A DNA stretch of 64,000 bases from Dendrobium chrysotoxum. Lineage: Eukaryota > Streptophyta > Magnoliopsida > Asparagales > Orchidaceae. This document shows, piece by piece, positions 10,560 through 20,935 of the stretch. The notes beneath the pieces are model-generated. The model saw nothing but the letters and a program-made list of their open reading frames with translations, was not told the origin of the DNA and ran no database searches. The stretch spans positions 90,241,663 to 90,305,662 of the forward strand of contig CM034313.1 of the NCBI GenBank assembly GCA_019925795.1, read 5' to 3'. The position numbers and the translations under genes were made by a program. Position 1 is the stretch's first letter. Every line of letters starts with the position of its first letter.

Positions 10560-12005
10560 TGTTAATGATGGTGTTTAAAATACCATAATCGGGCAACTAT
10601 GATTGAAGGATGGTAATCAACCAACATTGGTTAAAGGATTACAGTCAAACAAAAGTGGTCAGAAGATAGAAGTCCAACAATGATAATCAGAATACTGTAG
10701 TTCGCCGAAGGTAGTTAAGAAACCATAGTTAAACTATGGTAGTCTAGGGATTGTAGTTGGGAAATGATATTTGGAAAGTCGTAGTCAATCAACAATGGTT
10801 GGAGGACTATTTTCAGGTGATGATGGTTGAAGGATTGTACTTGGGCCACGATGGACAAAGGGCCATAATCAGACGATGATGGATGAAGGAACACATTCAA
10901 GCCATTGGAGTTGGAGGATTATTGTTAGGTGATGTTAGTTGGAGGATTATAGTTAGGTGCTGGTAGTCATTAGACCATAATCAAGCAATGGTGGTTAAAG
11001 GATCGCATTCACGATAGTGATTAAAGAACCATAGTCTAGCGATGCTAGTCAAACAACCTTAAGGTGTTGGTGGTTTGAGAACTATAGTTGAGTGATGACG
11101 ATCATAGGATTGTAGTAGGAATACAATGATCGAAGGTTCATATTCATTTGTGGTCATTGGATCGAAGTTACGGTGAACATCGAAGTTTCGGCTGTGGTTG
11201 AAGAGCTGTAGTCGAGTGATGGCGGTCTGAACACCATAGTTGGCCGATGATGGTAAGAAGACTGTAGTTGGGCGATTGTAGTTGAAGTGCGGAGGTTTGA
11301 CGACTATGGTTAGATAGCAATGGTCCAACACCGGCGATCCAATAATAACGGGTTAACAACTATGGTTGGATTGCAGTTGTTTAATAAGTATATTGGAACG
11401 ACATTATTCCAATGTTGGTGTTTCGACGATGATGCTTAGGCAGTGGTGGTCCAACGAAAATGGTCATATGATAGTTGTATAACAATGATGTTTGGATGGC
11501 GGCGATTAAACTACGGTGGTCTAATGATGATAATCGAACAATAGTGATTCGACAAAGATATTGGAATAATAGTGGTCCATCATTGGTGGTTCGATGATGG
11601 TGTTTAGGAGGTGGTGGTTTGATGGTTGACCTCTATCAAATCTCAAGTCATAGTCCAAGTTCTAACTTCATCTCCAGTACTTGGTGGATGTCATAAGATT
11701 ATACCTAGGCATCAGTGGTCAAATGATCATAATGGTGGTATTGATTGGAGGATCGCATTCAAACTATGATGGTTAGAGCCATAATCGGGTGGCTATGATC
11801 GTTAGATTGCAATCGAGTGATGATGGTTAGAAGATCATAATCACAATGGTGGTTGGGAGACTATAGTCAAGCCATGGTGGTAAAGAACCGCAGTCAGGTG
11901 AGGCTGGTCGGGGGACCATAGGTCGAGGAGCGTAGATCCCTCGACAATAGTTTGATGTCGGTGTCTCTCACTGGTGGTTTGATGACGATGATTAGTCGGC
12001 TATGG
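10560..12005. repeat. Degenerate ~30 bp tandem repeat array (copy B)
   Basis: About 40 diverged units of the type GATGGTTGAAGGATTGTAGTC, interrupted around 11620-11710 by non-repeat sequence. Repeats yield minus-strand frames with a ~10 residue periodicity, which are not genes. Units later in the array shift to GGTGGTCC and GATTCGACGATG variants. Confidence 0.65.
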
Positions 12006-13104
12006 TAGAAGTGACGTTCTTTAAATATTATTGAAATCTGAATCACTATATCGAAAAACCCGTTTTGATCCTCTTGATTATAGATCGTTGTTTTAGCAAT
12101 TTGGTGAATTAATGACATCATAATAAAGAATTCTTAGGCTCATTGGATTTATCTCATGAAGACGCTCGATTTGAATATAAGCATGTAAAATTTGATGATT
12201 ATTTGGTCACACAATTAACATTTTGAAAATTTCAATTACACTTCAACTGCTAGATTTTGGCTCATTTTGAGTTGAATTGGATAACTTTTGGTGTCGATAG
12301 GGTTGTCTCGTCGAAACATTCAATTTGACTAAAAATTTGCTTAAACTTGAATTCAGATGACCCGGAATGTAATTTCAAAAATAATTTATTTAAATATTAT
12401 TTCAAGATTCATGAATTTTTGATGACATAAATAATAAATAAATATAGATGTATAAATTTTTATATGAAAGTGTTTGATCATCCTTTTTTCTTTAAGTCAT
12501 CAACAGAATTTATGTTTTATGCTACACTCCTCTAGGCATCCTCATCCTTGCTACATGGCCTCATCATAAATTCACAAGTCATTTGTATATAATTCAACAG
12601 GAGTAATCCTACACTCCATGAGTGAATTTATATTAAAATCATGTTTTTTTCTTATTTCTTATGCTCATTAGGGATGAGTCCCATATGCTCTTTTTACTTT
12701 AAAAAATGAAAAAATATAAATATTATTTTTCTTAAGAATAAAACATTACTCATTCAACATATTAATATGATATATTTCAACATCAAAATAAAGATAACAT
12801 AATACAATCATGATCGATGTATGTATCGACATTCCCCACAGCTATCTAAAATGCCGGCCTACTTAATTAAAAGAAGTAAATCGTGTAAGGTTTCATTTAA
12901 TTAAAATTTTTTGTACTAAAAAGTTGTTTTAAGAAGCAGTAAGAAAGCTGTCTCAAACGAAGCCTGGAAGCTTTCTTACTGTTTCTTAAAGCAGATTTCT
13001 AGTTAAAAATTTTTAATTTTTATACTTAAAAGCTGCTTTAAGAAGCAATAAAAAAACTGTCCCAAACACAGCCTTAGTCTCAACTAGGAGCTTAGACGTC
13101 TTAC
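12006..13104. other. AT-rich intergenic DNA with tandem MITE remnants at 12899-13072
   Basis: 12006-12890 shows no gene. 12899-12964 is the right half of a Tourist-like foldback (ends CTCAAACGAAGCC). It is directly followed by a nearly full copy (12965-13072, ending CCCAAACACAGCC before TTA at 13073). The 5 bp CTTAC at 13100-13104 is the left target duplication of the large element. Confidence 0.6.
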
Positions 13105-14810
13105 TGTTTGAATAAATGAATAAAATATATGTAGCAAATCATATATTAGTAAATAAAATATACCACAGAATAGCAGTTATTGGCTACGTTATTCAGTTAC
13201 ACATATTCATCATGGCTAGATGGCAAATTAGCATCTTATGGCGAGAAAGTAATTTTTACTATCAAATGAAATAATCGAAAATTAGCATTGTTGGTGAGCA
13301 ATGCACATGAAATAGACTGTTATAGAATTCCTACAATTCCTTCAGGACACTCTTATAATGTTCTCTATGAAAATAAAGGGAGCACCAGAAGTTTGTTTAT
13401 TGCTAAAGAAACCAATGTGTGACAAATTGATTCTGATTTACATGGTTGAGTTTTATCAAGATACTCTTATGGATCTCTTCCTAGCAAAGAATGCTAAGTA
13501 AAAAAAAATGGAGACCTGAAAATTCTTGGATTGCTAAATTTTGATAAGAAGCTTAAACACTCATCTATTGCTTAGTTGGAAGTTAATCCATTCACTGATG
13601 AGATGTTTTCAATTGCTTATGTACATGTGCTGCCATATATTATTTTTATTGCGTCATTACCAAGGATGATGTTATACACAATTCTGTGTCAATAACAATT
13701 CTAGAACTTATTATGATGCATGATTTTATTATCACCAATAATTCAATAATTTTTATGAACATACCTTTGTGTTGCCGGTCAAAGGAAATGGTAAAAAGAA
13801 GGTTGATATTTATGTATTTTGGAGCTTGCAAAGAGGATGGGAATTAATACGCATCCATGATATGCTAAATATGAGCAATTAATTAGATGATTTGATTTCC
13901 CCAAATTATTTCATAATGAATATTGCCAAAAATACCTGATTTTATTTCTAACAAAGTTACAGTTAACTTGCAAAACTAAAGAAACAAAAAAATTTTGAGG
14001 CATATGGAATTTATATAATACCAAGTTCTGAAGCCTTATTGCCAGGATAAAATGCTGGTGGAAATTAAAATAATATGCATACTCTGATGGCGAAAGAAAA
14101 AAAAAGAAACTCAAGTACGTGGGTGAAACTGAAACCACGAAGACCACGGCCTTCCCACGTTCTCAAAATAACTGCCGCATTTTACATAAAGGGATAGAAA
14201 AATCAATCGGGGAAGGAGCTTACTAGAAAAAAAAAAAAAGAGAGGCAAGTTCGGAATTTTCTGGCTCTTAGTCTCGGACGAACGAGCCGCACCGCCCCTT
14301 TCTGTCCGTCGCCGACGACCTTGGCTCACACGAGAACAGACCGACCCTCACCGGCGAAGCCCACCTCCGCCTACGAACTCGTAAGCCCAGTCCGACGGCC
14401 AACCACCAACCCCGACGGCACCAAGCCACCTACACAAATTGCAAAACCAAGACCCGTCAGCTTCCGCCGGCAACCTGTCGAACCGAGCCTCACAAGCAAG
14501 AAAGCCCACGTCCGCGTGCCAATCTTCTTCTCTGGTTCTTGCAAAGAGAAAGCTTCATTCTGTGTAAAATAAAGAGCCTAGTAGCTACTTTTAATTTAGC
14601 CGTTTCTCTTTCCTGCATGTTAGCCGATTTCCATGGCCTCTTTCTTTGAGCCGTTGAACAGAACAGTAAAGGCAAAGAGAGAAGAGTGATACTTAATTAT
14701 TTGTTAATAAGAGCATTATTAACAAATAGTTTATTATATTCACATGGATTTATTATTCATAATAATAATTGATTAAACGAAAATTTAATTATTATTATTA
14801 TTATTATTAT

Positions 14811-14820
14811 TTATATAAAA
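14811..14820 (+). promoter_or_regulatory. Probable LTR TATA box of the Ogre-like element
   Basis: TTATATAAAA directly downstream of an (ATT)n run, in a GC-rich-turning context. Identical in the 3' LTR at 32465-32474. It would place the RNA start near 14840-14850, just before the 54 bp hairpin units. No start mapping is possible from sequence. Confidence 0.45.
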
Positions 14821-14852
14821 AAAAAACATGAAGCATCGCAAATCAGCAAATG

Positions 14853-15069
14853 GAAGACTTGAAGACCCAAAGCCCTCGGTCGTCGAGCTAATCCGACCGA
14901 GGGATTGAAGACTTGAAGATCCAAAGCCTTCGGTCGTCGAGCTAATCCGACCGAGGGGTTGAAGATTTGAAGACCCAATCTCCTCGCCGTCGAGCTAATC
15001 CGGTCGAGTCGAGCCAAAAGAGCAAATGCCCTCTTTACCTCCCGGCGCCGGGGAGGGGACGCCGGGAGG
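14853..15069 (+). repeat. Leader repeats: three 54 bp hairpin units and a GC palindrome
   Basis: Units start at 14853, 14907 and 14961 with GAAGACTTGAAGA or a variant. Each contains a stem-loop. The first has a perfect 10 bp stem, CCCTCGGTCG (14873-14882) with CGACCGAGGG (14894-14903), around loop TCGAGCTAATC; the loop is constant in all three while the stem varies. A further perfect 10 bp stem, CCTCCCGGCG/CGCCGGGAGG, spans 15038-15069. The solo LTR at 58721 keeps a weaker three-unit version at about 59560-59720. Position suggests the RNA 5' leader. Confidence 0.7.
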
Positions 15070-16360
15070 CTGTCAAAATTTCGTCAAAAAAAAAAAATTT
15101 TCTAGACTTGGACAAATCGGAGAATATTCATTTGAACATTTTAATTAATATGAAATGTTACAATTAAAATTCAAGTGGTCAATCAAATAAAATCTAAATG
15201 AGTAATAACTAATTAAAACCTAGTAAAAAAAATGATTAACTTAAATTTTAATCAAATAAAAAAAATGGAAACTGAACTAGTTAACTGTTTTAAAAAAAAA
15301 AAAAAAGATAAAACAAACAAAGCAAGATTTAAAAAAAAATTTTTGAATCATAATTTGAACTAAACTAATCAATTTCAAATTAAATTTATACTAGCCAAAT
15401 TCAAAACAAATTGCTATCTATTCTAAACGTTGGCTACAAGTTATATTTTAGAGCCTACTAGCAGATAGTCTTGTTTGGTGCTCAAATTTGTCCGATACTC
15501 GATTGAATTTGAAATATAACTTCATGAAACTTTAAATTTTAACTTATATGAGAATTCGATAATTAAGGCTTAATAAAAATTAATTTAAAACCAACTTAAT
15601 CAATTAAATTAATTTAAATAATTAATCAAAAAGTTTAATTTAAAAAAAAACTAAAATCTTTAAATAATTTTGAAATTTAACTCCGATTTTTAATTAAATA
15701 AACATTTAATAAATTAATGAGCAATCTAATTTAAATAATCGAGTGAATTTAAAATAACATTAAAAATACTTAAACAAATTGAAGTCAAATTGAACAAAAA
15801 AATAAATATTTAATTAAAATTCAAATCAATTTTCAACTAACTCATAAAATTGATTAATAATCAAATCAAATTTAATACAATTAATTTCAAAATATAATTA
15901 ATGAAACCAAGCAATTAATCTTAATTTAAAAATAATAATAATAATAAATTAACTTAATTGATTAACATAATTAATTAATGCATTTAAAATCAAATAAAAT
16001 GCTAGAAATGAAATATTTCCAATAGTTCAGTCTAGGTATAAGCTCTCTAAAAACTCTCCAACTAAACAGCTCTCCAATTGAGCAACTCTCCGAACAAACA
16101 AACTCAAACTCACTAAGTCCCTCAGTTGTAATCTAAGCTGTATCTACCTGTGGGGCTCCCTGAGCTGCTGGCTACGAGCACCTGCAAGTAAACCAAAGTC
16201 AACATTGTTTACAAATAAATTTAAATGCCAGAAAACTAGCAAAACAAAGTGCTGAAAGTAGAGTACAAACTACTGAAAGCTAGGGTAGAAAACAAGCTAC
16301 TAGCAAGTAAGTGTCAAAATCACGGTCTAGTGTCAAACTAGCAAACGACTACAAACCGAC

Positions 16361-16654
16361 AGGCAGCTTTTAAGGAAGCAATAAGTCCTACCGAACCAAA
16401 ACCACAATGGGCATCTTAGCCTATAGGACTAAGCTGTAAGACCCACTATTTGGGCTACTTCTAAGCGAAGCAGTAAGACCCGTATGTTAGGGAACTTCTA
16501 AGTGAATGACTCTAAATCTAAAACTCAAAACCATACGGGCATCTTAGTCTATAGGACTAAGTTGTAAGACCCGTCATTCGGGCAACTTCTAAGGAAGCCG
16601 TAAGCCCCAAACTAAACAAACTAACGGGCAACTTCTAAGGAAGTTATAAGCCCC
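16361..16654 (+). repeat. U5 stem-loop array, about seven units
   Basis: Repeated units of 27-38 bp have an outer clamp GGGC...GCCC or CGGG...CCCG and an inner stem of changing sequence. Examples are CTTAGTC/GACTAAG (within 16536-16573), CTTCT/GGAAG (16579-16608, repeated 16625-16654) and CTTC/GAAG (16452-16482). A GTAAG string precedes the closing arm. The same array is in the 3' LTR at about 34010-34303 and a longer one is in the solo LTR at 60855-61620. Confidence 0.75.
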
Positions 16655-17158
16655 AACCCAAACTAAACTAAACTAAAATCCACACATTTCCACTTCAGTC
16701 TATTCGGGATCCCTGAGATGAGGCAACCCATGGCTTCTAATCAGATTCCCTGGGCACTACAATCCATGGTTGTTAGTGTTGGTAGATTGAACCGACGGTA
16801 TACCCGGGACTACGGAACCATGGGATCTTGATCGGGTGTACCTTCATCTCCCCATAACTAAATTTAAAACTCTTAAACTCTGTTGCATATTCCCACATTT
16901 CTCATATGAAGCTAAGTGTATTTCGTCCTTAATCGAGAGTGCTCTTCTAATGCATTAGGAGGGGTAATTAACTATGAGGGCTTGCGCTCATAGGAAGTAG
17001 AACTCAGATCTAAATAAACCCTGACACTACTCTCAAGGAAAATCTGGTTAAATATTAAACTCAATCTACCTCCAGAAAAAAGATAAAAAGGGAATCCAAA
17101 GTTCATGAGAGCCGGGTTCGTAACCTATTTAAAAAGATTTTTTTTTCTGGAGCGATCA

Positions 17159-17317
17159 GATTTCTGGCGACTCCGCTGGGGAATACTTCTCTCTCCATCT
17201 CTGGATGAAATATATATATATATATATATATATATACTTTTTATAAAGTCATATTTTCTTGTGCAACAGAAGTCAGGTTGACTCTAATCCCTGCAAGTTC
17301 TATTGCATGTTGCTGAA
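17159..17317 (+). other. 5' untranslated leader with primer-binding site
   Basis: Directly after the LTR, TGGCGACTCCGCTGGGGA (17165-17182) has the TGG start expected for complementarity to a tRNA 3' CCA end. An arginine tRNA is reported as the primer of Ogre elements, but I cannot match the full 18 bases to a specific tRNA here. A (TA)n run follows at about 17212-17235. The first ATG in the ORF1 frame is at 17318. Confidence 0.75.
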
Positions 17318-18712
17318 ATGTCGCCTGTTAAAAGTATGATGACTATCAAGCTCGGGGAGGGATCGCGTGTCCAATTCCCCCAGACCGTCATAGATACTGG
17401 TCGATCTGGTGCCACACTACAATTCGGAACTGTTTCCGAAGTATTCAAGTTCCTTCCTGGTGAAACTGCACCAACCAGGGAGATGATGATTGAGAATGCT
17501 GTTGCACCCAGACCTTCTATATTTTCAAGATTATCGGTTGCACCTACTGCAACCCCTCTGGCCAAAAAGGAGGTTCTTAAGCCTAGATCAAAACAAATCA
17601 CTGCTAATTCTTCCGGCCGAAATATGAACAGATCTGTTGTTCACTATGAGAAGTTCAACACTAGGGCTTCTAACATCAACAACAAGGTGCTCCCATTGGC
17701 CAAAAGAAAGGCTCACGAGCCTAAGTTGAAATCTGTTGTCGTTAATACGGCCAATTTAAAGAGGAACAAAACTGAAGTTCCTATGGAAACTATTTTTGCT
17801 CCTGGGAGGCATGATGCTGAAGCCTCTTCTTCTGGTGTCAAATTGTCAAGAAAAGCCAGAAGAAAAGCCAATGCTCGACTCAGAGTAAGCGGATGGACAA
17901 ATATCCCAACCTCAAATCAGGAGCCATTGCCTCAACCGGAGGCAAATATACCCATTTGCAATGGCTTTGAGCCATTGAGATGGGTGAAGCGCAACAATGC
18001 TCGAGGTGAGCTGAAGAAGTCTTTCTGGGAGACTTCTAACCAACCATTACTGCCGGAAAAGAGAGAAACAGTCTCCTCCTGTCTTCACAAGCTACTGAAG
18101 GCTGTAAAGAATAAGAATTTGATACGAAACTGGAAGAAGTTGTTGAACGAAAGTGTCGTTCCAACTTCGAGAAATTCTTGGAAGAACGAGGTTTCAAAGA
18201 AACCTTATCGAGGAAGTAATAGGGGCCTTCCTCATTTCCTTAATCCGAGAATTATGGAGCCTGGACGGCGTCTAGGATTTGAAAGAAAGCAAATGGGAAA
18301 ATCTTACGGTAGTCTACACCACGAAGGCTACAGACAAAGACCCCTTCGACCATACTACAGGTCAAGTCCTGCAAAGGAACTTGTCGGTCCTAGTAACCGA
18401 TATTGCCCTACACCTAGGGAAAATTATTCGAAGATCGCTGCAAAGAACCAGCGAGTTTGGGTACCAAAAGAGCCCAAACAAAAGAATATCTTGAAGGGCA
18501 ATTACGAGAGCCAGGCTCGTAAAATGTTGCCGAAGAATGGTGATCAAACGTCACATTCTGATAAGAAATCTCCTGCCAAGCCTACCCTAGTTGATAAGGG
18601 AAAGGCAGTTATGTACGAAGGCAGCCCTGACTCTCCCATAATCCATTGGAGGCGTCGAAATCGGCCAGAAGAAGAATATGAAGTCGAAGATGACTGCAAT
18701 GTCGATCATTAG
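17318..18712 (+). CDS. Ogre-type ORF1, function unknown
   Basis: Frame from ATG at 17318 (the frame extends 15 nt upstream only through a TTG) to TAG at 18710-18712, 464 residues. It lies upstream of gag, as the extra ORF1 of Ogre elements does; no function is known for that product and I recognise no domain. The protein is Lys/Arg-rich, with basic stretches such as SRKARRKANARLRVSG near the middle and an acidic C-terminus (EEEYEVEDDCNVDH). It is in the same frame as gag and only the single TAG separates them, so it may be either a true separate ORF or an N-terminal extension cut by a nonsense mutation. Confidence 0.7.
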   Translation: MSPVKSMMTIKLGEGSRVQFPQTVIDTGRSGATLQFGTVSEVFKFLPGETAPTREMMIENAVAPRPSIFSRLSVAPTATPLAKKEVLKPRSKQITANSSGRNMNRSVVHYEKFNTRASNINNKVLPLAKRKAHEPKLKSVVVNTANLKRNKTEVPMETIFAPGRHDAEASSSGVKLSRKARRKANARLRVSGWTNIPTSNQEPLPQPEANIPICNGFEPLRWVKRNNARGELKKSFWETSNQPLLPEKRETVSSCLHKLLKAVKNKNLIRNWKKLLNESVVPTSRNSWKNEVSKKPYRGSNRGLPHFLNPRIMEPGRRLGFERKQMGKSYGSLHHEGYRQRPLRPYYRSSPAKELVGPSNRYCPTPRENYSKIAAKNQRVWVPKEPKQKNILKGNYESQARKMLPKNGDQTSHSDKKSPAKPTLVDKGKAVMYEGSPDSPIIHWRRRNRPEEEYEVEDDCNVDH

Positions 18713-18769
18713 GATGAAAAAGCTTCTCCAGATGATAAGTATGATGGGAAAATAAAAGAGGTTGAGCCT

Positions 18770-20935
18770 ATGGACGTTGAAACCATTCGAGTGGTTAGCC
18801 ATACTTCCGAGCAGCCTAACCAGAGAATGCAGACTCGCCGGAGTGCAGCTGTAAACCCCCAAAATGAAGAACAAATGCGGGGTATGCAAGAGCAAGCAAT
18901 GCCTACAAATATGACACCTCCCCAAACAGAAGAGGTGGAGGAAGAGGAGGCTAGCGAAGCTGTAATGAAACTGCAACAAGAAATGCAATCTCTCCGGCAG
19001 GGAAAAGACCAGGAGATTGCTCAATTAAATGTTCGTCTGGATGAGATGAACTTTATGATGAAAGAATTGCTTGGGCAACTTGGTCTAGCGACTGCGCTTG
19101 GCAGAACACAACCTATAAACCCCCAAGAGAATGTGGGTACTTCAGGTATTCAGGCCGCTCCTCCTAATTTAGATGTGCCTAACCAAGAAGTAGAGGTACA
19201 AGAGCCAATGCTGACAGCGCTCAAAGAAGAGGAAATAGTCAGCAAAACCCAAATTGAAAATCTTATCAATCAAAAAGTGAAAGCAGTTATTGCTGCTGAA
19301 ACTGCTGAAGCTTTAGTGGGTACTGGCCGCCCGTATCCCATGGAATACGACCACGTAAAATATCCTAAAGGATACATGGTACCTCAGTTCAAAACATTTT
19401 CTGGCACAGAAAATCCTAGGCAACATTTGGCCCAGTTCAAGGCTACCTGTGGTAACACCGGAGGAAATGATGCCTTGTTGCTGCGTCAATTTGTTAGCAG
19501 CCTTACAGGTACGGCTTTTGAATGGTATGTTGAGTTACCAAATGACTCGATTAAGACATTCGCCGAGCTTGAAACAATATTCGTCAAAAGGTTTGCCGGT
19601 GCCACAAAGAAGGTGACGATTGCAGATCTTGCTCTTGAAAGAAGAAAGAAGGATGAGTCCGTCACCAAATATATCACAAGGTGGAGGAACCTTAGCATGA
19701 GATGTGAGCAGCAATTGACCGAAAAATATGCTGTAGAGCTCCTTCTTGGAAATATTGACGACCATATGGCTCCTTACTTAGCAATGGCCACGATCAATAC
19801 CTTTCAAGAATTATTAGATCGTGTAGCTAAGTTCGAAAGGCTACCCAAGCCTAGGGGCATCGCCTACAATTACAACAACAATCCATCTAATAAAGGCAAA
19901 CAACCCAGAATTTATGATTCAAAACGGGATGAAGTAAATACTATGTTTACTTCTCCTCCTGATAAAAAAGAGAAAGGAGAAATAGCTACGCCTAAGATGA
20001 CAAAACAGACGAAGGAAAAGCCGACGGTCCCTTCCTTACAGGAGAAAATCAATAAGCCATACTCTTTTAAAAGAGAATGTACGGGCAAAATCTTCCGACA
20101 TGCTCTCAAGATCGGTCTATAACTACCGGAGTCTCGCCGACCAGAACAGGCCGGCATGATTAATGATCCAAATTATTGTCCATACCATCGAATCGTTAGT
20201 CACCCGATTGAAGACTGCTTTATATTTAAAGATTGGGTAGAAAGGAACTATCGGAGTGGCGAGCTTACACTGTCAGATAGTGTATTGGTTAATCCAAAGA
20301 AGGAGAAGACTAATGTCATCTCTTCCAGCTCTTATCAGGAAAATGTAGGAAAAGAACCCCAACAAGATGAAGGAGGTTGGGAAACCTACATATCGAAAAA
20401 ATCCAAACAAATGATGAAGGTCCTTTTGGCCATTGAGGGCATTCGTCGAAAGAACGCTTTAGAACTAGAAGTGGATCCAAGACTCCTCCGCTTGAAGAAG
20501 TTGACTGAGGAGGATCCTACATCAACTAGAAAGAAACCCTTAAAATATTACAAGGACCAAGGGGGAAAGGCTTCTACATCTAGATCTCAAAGAAGAAAGA
20601 AGAAGAGATTATCGAAACAGAAGACCGAAATCCAGCGGTATATCGACTCTATCGATGAATACCAGCAACCTCCTAGGCGACCCATCATATTGGAAGATTA
20701 CATGACAAACTTACACCTCGATTCAGAATCTGAAGAAGAGACGAGTATTCCAAGAGAAACTTGTCGAGTCATAAGCCAAAGAGGTGGAAGAAATGGGAGA
20801 GGGCGAGGTGGACCTCTCAGTCTTCAAAAGACTAATTTAAAAGTCGGTCCTAAAGAAACGTGTCGTACGGCATCGCCGTTTACGGACTCAGAGGAAAACT
20901 ATGTTTTCCCGATAAGAAGAATAAGAGTAAAATAA
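18770..20935 (+). pseudogene. gag of the Ogre-like element, one internal stop
   Basis: Starts ATG GAC GTT GAA. Residues ~30-110 form an acidic coiled coil. The retrotransposon Gag (capsid) region follows at ~185-365, with YPKGYMVPQFKTFSG, GTAFEWYVELP and VTKYITRWRNLSMRC. A TAA at 20120-20122 interrupts the frame, but the same frame resumes without an indel. It then encodes CPYHRIVSHPIEDC, a CX2HX4HX4C knuckle of Tat Gag, and a basic tail to TAA at 20933-20935. So one substitution breaks an otherwise full-length Gag. It overlaps the pol frame by 76 nt. Confidence 0.85.

Larger units (their letters stand above)
8046..12005. repeat. Diverged intergenic block, copy B
   Basis: Paralogue of copy A, starting CCTATCAAAAGTG. 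Longer than A because of a hAT-type element (9088-9675), a 5S-bearing solo LTR (10079-10302) and a much longer ~30 bp repeat array. Each insertion is bounded by target duplications, and copy A gives the empty site for at least the first two. Confidence 0.65.
13105..17158 (+). repeat. 5' LTR of the Ogre-like element (4,054 bp)
   Basis: TGTTTGAATAAATG ... GAGCGATCA. The first 1.7 kb (presumed U3) is AT-rich and ends in an (ATT)n run and TTATATAAAA. Next come three 54 bp hairpin units, a GC palindrome, about 900 bp of AT-rich DNA, and a U5 array of stem-loops. Short open frames here are duplicated exactly in the 3' LTR and are not genes. Confidence 0.95.

Noticed and set aside
10715..11359. Minus-strand frames with a ~10 residue periodicity
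   Set aside because: They translate a degenerate ~30 bp minisatellite; not conserved between the two blocks.
14321..14572. Open frame of 83 codons, duplicated at 31975-32226
   Set aside because: It occurs in both LTRs upstream of the presumed TATA box, with no domain or coding-like signal; identity is explained by LTR duplication.
20860..20935. Canonical -1 programmed frameshift site between gag and pol
   Set aside because: No X XXY YYZ heptamer in the overlap; a mutation or another mechanism cannot be excluded.
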